A stretch of DNA of 8,450 nucleotides from an uncultured Opitutales bacterium (GTDB lineage: Bacteria > Verrucomicrobiota > Verrucomicrobiia > Opitutales > UBA2995), in the NCBI GenBank assembly GCA_937920335.1, contig CALGUT010000049.1, forward strand, positions 1-8,450, written 5' to 3'. How positions within the stretch are numbered: position 1 is the first letter of the stretch; the number at the start of each line of letters is the position of its first letter. The translations under genes and the position numbers were made by a program. The notes below the pieces were generated by a model, which had not been told where the DNA came from, searched no databases, and saw only the letters and a program-made list of their open reading frames with translations. Shown here in pieces: positions 1-6,234 of the stretch.

Positions 1-691
1 CCCCCATGAAGAGTTCACTTCCCAACTCCTTGGAAGCATCCTTTTGCAGCTTGTCTGTTTTTTCAGCTGATTCCCCAACAATATCCGTGATATTGTGGTT
101 TTCTGAGGGAGGGGTGAGGTTTAGATATTCATCTGCCTCAGCTATTATATGTTTTGCCTCTGCAGTCTTTGCCGAATTGAACCGAAATGCATCGATTTCA
201 GGAGCATCCACCAGAACACGGGGATGGTAATCCGGTAAACGCTGAATAAAATATTCAGGTGTGGGTGGGTCCCAAACTGCGGAATCTTCCGTGATGAGAA
301 ATTGCTGCGTCTCTGACCAGTCTTCGCCCGACACGCGCACCTGCCAATACCATTTCCCGAATTTCAATAGCTGATGCGGATTGAATAAGGCAAAAGGAAT
401 ACCCTGACTTGAAAGCGTATCCGCTTCAGAAAAGATGGCGTCCTGGGAAAGTCGAACATCGTAACGAACGTCCTTGCCTGACTGCTTGCGCCATTTCAAG
501 AACGGAGGATTCTTTTCCGCCACATTACCGAAGGCAGGTATTGACCATATTCTCTCCTTGCCATGTATGACTGGAAGTCCCTGCATCACGGATCGGTGGT
601 CGGGCACATTCGCTATCAGACCTTCACCTGTTGCAGCCCATAGGATCAGACAAAAGATAAATTGAATGACTCTTATTATAACGAAACTCAT
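1..691 (-). CDS. Secreted DUF4962 / heparinase II-like polysaccharide lyase, N-terminal part (3' end outside window)
   Basis: An open frame of 230 codons begins at the ATG at 691 and runs off the left edge without a stop. An in-frame TAG lies four codons upstream of that ATG, which supports this start. Residues 4-21 form a hydrophobic signal-peptide core, so the product is probably exported. Residues 61-134 look like the fibronectin-III-like leader of DUF4962 proteins: a Pro-Pro-Phe-x-Trp entry, a Tyr-Asp-Val-Arg-Leu-Ser strand, and a Trp-Tyr-Trp-Gln-Val-Arg strand at 114-119. A His-Pro-Arg motif at 156-158 follows, where the alpha/alpha toroid normally starts. In this family the toroid and a C-terminal heparinase II/III domain cleave uronic-acid-containing polysaccharides by beta-elimination. 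The catalytic part is not in the window, so lyase activity and substrate are inferred. The gene lies just after the receptor terminator, as expected in a glycan-use locus. The DUF4962-type assignment is fairly likely but rests on motifs only. Confidence 0.62.
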   Translation of the reverse strand, partial: MSFVIIRVIQFIFCLILWAATGEGLIANVPDHRSVMQGLPVIHGKERIWSIPAFGNVAEKNPPFLKWRKQSGKDVRYDVRLSQDAIFSEADTLSSQGIPFALFNPHQLLKFGKWYWQVRVSGEDWSETQQFLITEDSAVWDPPTPEYFIQRLPDYHPRVLVDAPEIDAFRFNSAKTAEAKHIIAEADEYLNLTPPSENHNITDIVGESAEKTDKLQKDASKELGSELFMG

Positions 692-745
692 TCGGCAATG
701 CTACTGGGCAGTTCGCCTTAAACGAGAAAAATGCGAGTTCTCTGT

Positions 746-780
746 ATAAGAAATAGACCCCGGCCAGCTGCCGGGGTCTA
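746..780 (-). terminator. Intrinsic terminator of the TonB receptor gene
   Basis: A perfect 10-bp stem, TAGACCCCGG (754-763) with CCGGGGTCTA (771-780), encloses a 7-nt loop whose end bases can add one more pair. On the minus strand it is followed by TTTCTTATA (745-753). It starts 12 bases after the receptor stop codon. The stem is GC-rich and strong, but the T-tract is interrupted. It separates the receptor from the lyase gene that begins 62 bases further on. Confidence 0.85.
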
Positions 781-792
781 AACGATTTAGGC

Positions 793-3700
793 TTAAAAAG
801 ACCCACGAACACCTAATACAAAGCGGCGACCAATGGTCTGGTAAGATGTTGTATAAAGTCCTGGAGTATTCCCGACGTAACGCTCGTCTGACGCTGTATC
901 GGTCAAGTTATCCGCTTCAAAAAACAGACGGATATCTTTGTCCTCAAAGAGTCGATACTGGAAAGAAAGGTCCACGTTTTCCTGCTCACGATCAAAGGTG
1001 ATAGCCGAAATCGCCGCGGTTGAAGGCGTGCGCTGCAACTCCGAAATATAGTTGTAAGACAATCGGATATTGAACCGTTGGCGCTCATAGAAGAGCTGAA
1101 GGTTATAAATTTCCCTGGCCTGATTTGTCAGAGAATTTGTGAAATTTTCTCCGATAATAACGAAGTTACCTTCTTCGAGCTCGTCTTGGTCATAGATAGG
1201 ATCGGTCTGATCACCCGTGATGTAGGCGTAATTCGGAACAAAGCTAAGTCCATTCAAGAAGCCTAAATCCGGAAACAGATTCGCAAAATTAAAGTAACCA
1301 CTTACTTCAACACCATCAATGTTCCTTGAGGACGCATTGGACCAGAAGTTGGTGTCCGAAACGACGAATTCCGTACCCAGGCTTGTATCCTCTGGATCGA
1401 TCAGGAGCTCAATAGGCCTGCGAAATGTATCTTCCTGCAAGAAATCGTCCAATTTCTTTTTGAAGTAGGTCACAGAAATGGAGTTTCCCTGCTGAGGACC
1501 AAAATAGTACTCCCAGGCAATATCAAAGTTTTCAGAAGTCTGTTCCGTAAGATTAGGATTCCCCAAGTCGAACTCTTCATCCCGGTTTGTCAAGTTGAGC
1601 ACTCCAGCCGCTTGAAGCTGGCGATTGGCCTCTCCCAAATCAAACGGAACGAGCTCACGGTAATCAGGACGAGTCAGCGTGTTTGTCCAGGCAAAGCGAA
1701 ACACGTGGCCCGTATCACCCGCTCGATAGGTCAGCACGGCACTAGGCAGGATGTTATCGTAGTCATTGGTTCTGTTTATGTCCTCTACGATGTCTCCAAA
1801 GGAAAACGTTCCGTCTTCGCCAACGAATCCTAAGTCCGAAACACCTCTTTGAACGATCTCGTTCAAAATTACCTGTTGTTCAGAATTAAGATTTGGAATG
1901 TTGGTTCCATCGACTACGAAATTTGACGGTTTCCAGGTTGTATCCAGTTTCGTACTTTCGGCACGCACACCAGCAACCAGCGTCCAGTTATCCCAACGGA
2001 AGGTCCCTTGAATGTAGGCCGCCAATACATCTTCGTTCAATTCAGCAGTATCTGCTGCATCCCGCAGATCAGAACGGGCAAACTCCCACCCTTCCGGGTT
2101 CGTCTGGTAAGTGCTGAAGAAGTGATCATACGCGGCATCGGCGCGAACAAATGGACCCGCAATACCAGCATATTTATCATCCCAAAGCGTGAAATTCCCA
2201 TCCGCCGGATCGGCGAACATTCCCGCAGGATAAACTCGACGCGCGCCCTCCTCCGGACCGAAAAACAACTGAGTGGTTATATTGTCACGCTTGGCCGCCC
2301 GATAACGAACCCCTGTCTTCAAGGTCACGAAATCGTTGATCTCCTGATCTAAGTCTATAGAGGCTAGCAGGACGTCCTCAGTCACATCCTGGTAGTTGAA
2401 ACGTGGAGACGTATCAGTGAAGGTTCTATTCGCATCGCCAAAAACGTTTTCCTTGTTATTCGACGGCACGTGCCCACGGCGTTCCGTAACCTCAAATACC
2501 GAAAAGTCAGGCAGTGGAGTTGAACCAAACCAGCTGGCTCTCAAACGATCACCCGCACGACCGTCGTCAAAACGTTCCTGAAAGCGATATTGTCTGTTGA
2601 AATCCCCTCCGTCATCCGCCGAAAAATGCACGCGGTATTCCAGTAGCCCATCTTCGAGCCGGGTTTCACCGCCGAAATCAAGGTGGTAATACTCTCTCTC
2701 AATATTACGCGCAGTGACGATGCGATCAATGCGGCCATCGCGGTTCGCTTCAAAATTGGGCGTTACAATAATATTCCCGCTACTATCAACTGCCTGAATA
2801 AAAGTATCACCCTCATTGCCTATGATACCATCTCCGTCGTCTTCCCATTCGCCAAGCGCATTGCCTGCGTCATCCATAAACCACCAGTTACCGTCAAACG
2901 CACGCTCCAAGCGATCGACCCGAAAAGAAAAACTATCGCGGTCATCATTTTCTCTTTGATAATATGGGCGGAAATACAACGACGTACGATCCGACAGCAA
3001 CAGGTCAAAGCTGGCGTTGATCGTTAGCTCGTCTCGTGTCGTGCGCACTTCGTTAGGATCAAAGCGATCCCAAATCGGGATCGAAGCATTGGGATTGGTT
3101 TCCAAATCGGTCTGTTCTGCAAAACCAGGGTAGTCGTCTACTCTTCCCGCTTCATCTAGAAATCGGTTCTGCGTCGACCACTCAACCAGGTCTTCATCCA
3201 CATAGTTAATGTTGAATAACATCCCGAAATTATTGTCACCACCGAAGATACTCTTGATATCGGAGTGAATAAGGTTCGCACCCCATCCGTTCAAATCTCC
3301 CTGGTCCCGATTGCGCATCTCAAATTTATAGCGATTGGTCGTCCGTCCCAAGTCGAAGGCATTGGCTGTTTCCACATTGACCGAGCCCCCAATAGAATCC
3401 GCCGGATGCTCAGCCGTGATACTTTTTATCACTTCCACTCCAGAGACCATTTCAGAAGGTATTTGAGTCACATCAAAGTTCCGAGAACCCAGTCGAGCAT
3501 TCGCTGGAGCAGCCCCGTTGATTCTGATCGAGTTATACTGCCCATCGGCTCCCCGTATCGTTACACTGCCCTCAGCGTTACCTTGGCCGCCAATGACGTT
3601 TACACCGGCAAGTCGCGAAAGCGCCTCTCCTAAATCATCGTCGGGGAGTTCACTGAGCGCGTCTGAACTCAAATAACTTCCAATGATGTTAGATTGTTTT

Positions 3701-4287
3701 TGTCTTTCGACTGAAGCTGCCTGAGCAGCCCCGTATATTTCATAGGCTTGAAGAGTAATTACCTCATCGCTGGGTTCATCATCCTGCGCTATGGCAGGCG
3801 AAGAGCTAAATGTAAGTACTGCAGCGACGCCACTCACGAGGCCACTGAAGAGTCCTTTTTTCGAATTCATATCTGGAGTAGTATTGGGTTTTGAGTTCAG
3901 GTTTGTAGTAGTCGGGGCAGGCGCGGGTGATATTTCCTCAGAAACACGGATGACAGCGAAGGCGCCGGTTTCCCGGTCCTCCAGTATCTGCAGCGGAGTG
4001 TCCGCCAACATTTTTTCCAGTGCTTCCAAGGGAGTGTACTCCCCATCGACGGGATTCGTTTGAACTCCCCTGGCAATCTCGGCTGCGAACATCACGTCCA
4101 CATTTCCTTGCCGAGCTACCTGAGGTAAGGTCGATGTTGCTTCCCCTGAACTTATCTCGAAGACGTGCAACTCCATAGCGTGATGTTCCACTGCCAGTAT
4201 GTAGGCAGACGACAGGCTCAACAAGAGCATGTATAGACAACATCTGCCTATACCTGACGGCAAAAGCCAAAAAAACAGTGGGTTCAT
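793..4287 (-). CDS. STN-domain TonB-dependent outer-membrane receptor (TonB-Xanth-Caul-like)
   Basis: This 1164-residue protein is a ligand-gated outer-membrane importer with an N-terminal signalling domain. Residues 12-34 resemble a signal peptide. Residues 41-114 fit an STN domain, the periplasmic part that contacts FecR-type anti-sigma factors. A Pro/Thr/Asn linker (119-139) leads to a second signal-peptide-like stretch (140-167). Next come a TonB-box-like segment DEVITLQAYEI (174-184) and a plug domain (about 195-308) with VTIRGADGQYNSIRING and ADSIGGSVNVET. The remainder is a beta barrel ending in Phe (RRFVLGVRGSF), as is usual for outer-membrane barrels. The plug resembles the Caulobacter/Xanthomonas-type receptors often linked to carbohydrate uptake; the actual ligand is unknown. 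An in-frame TAA directly precedes the ATG at 4287, so translation cannot start earlier in this frame. No Shine-Dalgarno is visible. The gene follows an ECF sigma/FecR pair, which suggests regulation by that pair. Large extracellular loops include two EF-hand-like motifs (residues 482-521). Confidence 0.95.
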   Translation of the reverse strand: MNPLFFWLLPSGIGRCCLYMLLLSLSSAYILAVEHHAMELHVFEISSGEATSTLPQVARQGNVDVMFAAEIARGVQTNPVDGEYTPLEALEKMLADTPLQILEDRETGAFAVIRVSEEISPAPAPTTTNLNSKPNTTPDMNSKKGLFSGLVSGVAAVLTFSSSPAIAQDDEPSDEVITLQAYEIYGAAQAASVERQKQSNIIGSYLSSDALSELPDDDLGEALSRLAGVNVIGGQGNAEGSVTIRGADGQYNSIRINGAAPANARLGSRNFDVTQIPSEMVSGVEVIKSITAEHPADSIGGSVNVETANAFDLGRTTNRYKFEMRNRDQGDLNGWGANLIHSDIKSIFGGDNNFGMLFNINYVDEDLVEWSTQNRFLDEAGRVDDYPGFAEQTDLETNPNASIPIWDRFDPNEVRTTRDELTINASFDLLLSDRTSLYFRPYYQRENDDRDSFSFRVDRLERAFDGNWWFMDDAGNALGEWEDDGDGIIGNEGDTFIQAVDSSGNIIVTPNFEANRDGRIDRIVTARNIEREYYHLDFGGETRLEDGLLEYRVHFSADDGGDFNRQYRFQERFDDGRAGDRLRASWFGSTPLPDFSVFEVTERRGHVPSNNKENVFGDANRTFTDTSPRFNYQDVTEDVLLASIDLDQEINDFVTLKTGVRYRAAKRDNITTQLFFGPEEGARRVYPAGMFADPADGNFTLWDDKYAGIAGPFVRADAAYDHFFSTYQTNPEGWEFARSDLRDAADTAELNEDVLAAYIQGTFRWDNWTLVAGVRAESTKLDTTWKPSNFVVDGTNIPNLNSEQQVILNEIVQRGVSDLGFVGEDGTFSFGDIVEDINRTNDYDNILPSAVLTYRAGDTGHVFRFAWTNTLTRPDYRELVPFDLGEANRQLQAAGVLNLTNRDEEFDLGNPNLTEQTSENFDIAWEYYFGPQQGNSISVTYFKKKLDDFLQEDTFRRPIELLIDPEDTSLGTEFVVSDTNFWSNASSRNIDGVEVSGYFNFANLFPDLGFLNGLSFVPNYAYITGDQTDPIYDQDELEEGNFVIIGENFTNSLTNQAREIYNLQLFYERQRFNIRLSYNYISELQRTPSTAAISAITFDREQENVDLSFQYRLFEDKDIRLFFEADNLTDTASDERYVGNTPGLYTTSYQTIGRRFVLGVRGSF
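3787..3870 (-). other. Internal second signal-peptide-like segment and alternative start in the receptor
   Basis: Residues 140-167 of the receptor read as a complete signal peptide: Met-Asn-Ser-Lys-Lys n-region, a hydrophobic stretch (GLFSGLVSGVAAVLTF), then SSSPAIA followed by Gln, a good signal peptidase I site. It begins with its own ATG at 3870. Translation from there would give a conventional 1025-residue receptor without the STN domain. The segment follows a low-complexity linker, as if an STN-encoding leader had been joined to a formerly independent receptor. No Shine-Dalgarno precedes the internal ATG. Whether it is used as a start, cleaved, or simply a hydrophobic linker cannot be decided from sequence. 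Confidence 0.6.
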
Positions 4288-4448
4288 TTATAGCCATGGA
4301 GCAATAGTCAACTACTCCAGAGACGATTGAGATAACTTATCGGGTGAAAGCGTAATTAAGAAATTAGAACATTTTGATCTCAAGGGTTAAATTTGCACTT
4401 AACCCATTAATTTCGAAGAATCCGTATCTCTTTGTTCAAGAAATGATT
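4288..4448 (-). promoter_or_regulatory. Leader and possible promoter region of the TonB receptor gene
   Basis: This AT-rich stretch lies between the anti-sigma gene and the receptor. It contains a 7-bp inverted repeat, GGGTTAA (4384-4390) and TTAACCC (4399-4405), with an 8-nt spacer. It also contains the short palindrome GATAACTTATC (4331-4341). Either could be an operator or an RNA hairpin. A CGTC tetramer typical of ECF -10 elements occurs on the minus strand near 4324, but no matching AAC-type -35 is found at the right distance. No promoter is claimed. The gap's length suggests the receptor may have its own transcription start. Confidence 0.3.
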
Positions 4449-4465
4449 AAAACTCTTCTTAAGAG
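4449..4465 (-). terminator. Weak terminator-like hairpin after the anti-sigma gene
   Basis: On the minus strand CTCTT and AAGAG (4453-4465) form a 5-bp stem with a 3-nt loop, followed by TTTT (4449-4452). It starts four bases after the FecR-like stop codon. The stem is short and AT-rich, so at most it would attenuate transcription into the receptor gene. It could equally be a chance palindrome. Confidence 0.3.
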
Positions 4466-4468
4466 AAA

Positions 4469-5551
4469 TCAGTCAATTTCTATGTCTTTGGATAACGTTA
4501 TCGATTCATCGCTCTGAACCGTAGCCGTAACAGGTCCGGTGAGCTCTAGAAGCCTCACAAAACCATCCAAATTATAAGATCTAAAAGTAGCGGTGATTTC
4601 CGTATCCAAAAGTTCGCGATCACTGATAGTGATCTGCCTCGTATTATATCGGTTAAATTCCTCAACAATCTCTGACAAGGGCCTTTCTACAAACTCCAAC
4701 ACTTGATGTTTCCAGGCCAACTCCACTTCGACTTCTTCTTCGGTAATTTCTTCGATAACTGGTAATACCACTTTCGTAGCAAAGGAAACCAACGAACGTT
4801 GGCCTGCTCCCAGTTCTGGCCTGGAGATCGTAGGAACTTCTGTTTTTTGAACCTCGTCGCGTTCAATCAACGCCGAAGAATCCATCAAAACTCGTCCATG
4901 CGTAACCAGTACTTCGAGTGAGTCATTCTGCAAACGCACATTAAATGCGGTGCCGACCGCTTTTACATCAATTCCACGGGCACTCACTATAAACGGTCGA
5001 TCAGGATTCTTAGCCACTTCGAAATACGCCTCGCCTGACAATAGATCGACGCGCCTTTCCTCACCGGTATACCGAATCGAAATCTGCGCGCCCTTATTCA
5101 ATTCCACAATCGAGCCGTCGTGCAAACGGTGGATCTGGTATTTCAGAGCCATCGCTCCTGTCTCCGGCAAGAATCCGTTGAAATCGTGATCCTTCCCCTG
5201 AGGATTAAACATGAACAATCCAAGAAATAACAGAGCGGCAACCGCTGCGACAGAAACGAGGGCTAAAAACCAGGGTCGTTTAACCCAGGGTCCAGCCAGC
5301 AAATCCGGATTTGGGCGATCGCTGTGCTCAGGCCTCCACTGAACCATGGAGTCAAACTGCCTGTAAGTGCCCTGATGATGCGCAAACCACTCACCATGCC
5401 GGCCATCTTCAGAAAGCCATTGAAAAAAAGCATCCTGGTCCTCCGGCGAGAAGTCGCCGTCATGCCGAATCAACCAATCCAGGGCCTCTTCATCAATACG
5501 ATGATCTTCATCTGACGGATGGTTTGGGGGACCTGTGTTTTCGTTATTCAT
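4469..5551 (-). CDS. FecR-like anti-sigma factor (inner-membrane regulator)
   Basis: This 360-residue protein has the full FecR layout. The cytoplasmic N-terminus (about 18-66) matches the DUF4880 anti-sigma region, with EALDWLIRHDGDFSPEDQDAF followed by a Trp-rich helix. A single transmembrane helix spans about 95-115 after a Lys-Arg stop. The periplasmic FecR domain (about 137-224) carries LHDGSIVELNKGAQI, LLSGEAYFEVA, RPFIVSARG and VGTAFNVR. The C-terminal part (about 283-355) resembles the STN/DUF4974-like module that contacts a receptor. An acidic stretch at 267-277 (EEITEEEVEVE) sits between the last two domains. The protein would hold the upstream sigma factor inactive and relay the receptor's ligand-bound state across the inner membrane. 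Its ATG overlaps the sigma stop codon as ATGA, so the two are probably translationally coupled. The receptor that likely signals to it is encoded next, 181 bp downstream. Confidence 0.93.
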   Translation of the reverse strand: MNNENTGPPNHPSDEDHRIDEEALDWLIRHDGDFSPEDQDAFFQWLSEDGRHGEWFAHHQGTYRQFDSMVQWRPEHSDRPNPDLLAGPWVKRPWFLALVSVAAVAALLFLGLFMFNPQGKDHDFNGFLPETGAMALKYQIHRLHDGSIVELNKGAQISIRYTGEERRVDLLSGEAYFEVAKNPDRPFIVSARGIDVKAVGTAFNVRLQNDSLEVLVTHGRVLMDSSALIERDEVQKTEVPTISRPELGAGQRSLVSFATKVVLPVIEEITEEEVEVELAWKHQVLEFVERPLSEIVEEFNRYNTRQITISDRELLDTEITATFRSYNLDGFVRLLELTGPVTATVQSDESITLSKDIEID

Positions 5552-6078
5552 TTTCCGCTATGCTCATGCATGTAGGCTGAACATTTTCGAACTCCAATTT
5601 TTAGCTGAGTAGCGACGGTATTGATCGAAACACCCATCTCCTGGGCGATATCCCTTTGAGACATACAATACACCTTCCGCAATGTGAAAATACGGCGGCA
5701 CTTCGAAGGTAACGACTGGATGGCTCTGGTTAACAATTCTAACTCCTGATTTCTCTCGATCGACTCCGGAATAGGTTCGCATACATCTATGACGTCCGAC
5801 AATTCGTTTTCGGTTAAAGAATCAAATTGAATTATTTTTGACCGACGCACGGTATCGAGTGCCAAATTCCGGGCGGTCGAGAAAAGAAATGCCTTAGGGG
5901 ATCTTAATTCGTTGAGTTCGTTGGCCTTCAGAACCCGCAGAAATGCCTCCTGGACAACATCATCGATATCGATCGCAGAGGACGAAAAACGACTGGCCAA
6001 CCAACCTCGCAGCATGGCCTCATGCGGCTGAAGATATTCAGCAAACCAATGGCCTTGCTCTGAGTCTTGGGGTGGCAT
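5548..6078 (-). CDS. ECF-type RNA polymerase sigma-70 factor (FecI-like)
   Basis: At 176 residues this has normal ECF sigma length, with only regions 2 and 4. Region 2 spans about 15-82: IDIDDVVQEAFLRVLKA is the core-binding helix, and SPKAFLFSTARNLALDTVRR covers the -10 recognition segment. After a variable acidic linker (83-112), region 4 (about 114-168) has LPSKCRRIFTLRKVYCMSQRD and the helix-turn-helix IAQEMGVSINTVATQLKIG, which reads the -35 element. It most likely directs transcription of the receptor and neighbouring glycan-use genes once the FecR-like protein encoded just downstream is switched. FecI-type factors usually control their adjacent TonB receptor; that target is inferred here. 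The gene overlaps the anti-sigma start by four bases. The ATG at 6078 gives the expected N-terminus. No Shine-Dalgarno is seen upstream. Confidence 0.94.
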   Translation of the reverse strand: MPPQDSEQGHWFAEYLQPHEAMLRGWLASRFSSSAIDIDDVVQEAFLRVLKANELNELRSPKAFLFSTARNLALDTVRRSKIIQFDSLTENELSDVIDVCEPIPESIERNQELELLTRAIQSLPSKCRRIFTLRKVYCMSQRDIAQEMGVSINTVATQLKIGVRKCSAYMHEHSGK

Positions 6079-6117
6079 TCAAATAAAGAAGGAGCACAAA
6101 ATACTGGAGAAGATCCA

Positions 6118-6147
6118 TGAATAGCCAGACAATTTCAACCATGACAA
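6118..6147 (-). promoter_or_regulatory. Candidate housekeeping-type promoter for the sigma/anti-sigma pair
   Basis: On the minus strand TTGTCA (6142-6147; five of six bases match the -35 consensus) is followed after 18 bases by TATTCA (6118-6123; three of six match the -10 consensus). A start near 6111 would give a leader of about 33 bases before the sigma ATG. A near-palindrome built around TGATCA (6150-6164) lies just upstream and could be an operator. The weak -10 keeps this tentative. Its position between a terminator and the first gene of the regulatory pair is where a promoter is expected. Confidence 0.3.
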
Positions 6148-6175
6148 ACGGGATGATCATTCCCCAATAAAACAC

Positions 6176-6208
6176 AAAAAAGCGGCACCTCTCAATGGAA
6201 GTGCCGCT
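6176..6208 (-). terminator. Intrinsic terminator of the Gfo/Idh/MocA gene
   Basis: An 8-bp perfect stem, AGCGGCAC (6181-6188) with GTGCCGCT (6201-6208), has a 12-nt loop and is followed on the minus strand by a run of T (6176-6181). It begins 26 bases after the stop codon of the oxidoreductase gene. It isolates that gene from the sigma/anti-sigma pair downstream. The opposite direction has only a short TTT run, so it probably works on the minus strand only. Confidence 0.85.
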
Positions 6209-6234
6209 TTTGAAAGTTTAGGTTATCCTGGAAA

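Noticed and set aside
624..812. A 62-codon minus-strand open frame spanning the receptor terminator
   Set aside because: It runs across a strong terminator hairpin and overlaps the lyase start in another frame; the lyase frame has a signal peptide and family motifs while this one has none.
2008..3633. Several plus-strand open frames of 61-122 codons inside the receptor
   Set aside because: They lie antisense to the continuous receptor frame and their translations lack recognisable motifs or plausible gene context.
3938..4297. A 119-codon minus-strand frame starting just upstream of the receptor
   Set aside because: It overlaps the signal peptide and STN coding region out of frame. The receptor frame is uninterrupted and domain-rich, so this is a shadow and not evidence of a frameshift.
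4288..4314. TTGACT followed by TATAAA right before the receptor ATG as a promoter
   Set aside because: The spacing is only 13 bases and the putative -10 overlaps the start codon, so it cannot drive an mRNA containing the ATG.
5263..5580. Short overlapping frames on both strands at the sigma/anti-sigma junction
   Set aside because: All are shadows of the FecR-like and sigma coding sequences, which overlap cleanly as ATGA.
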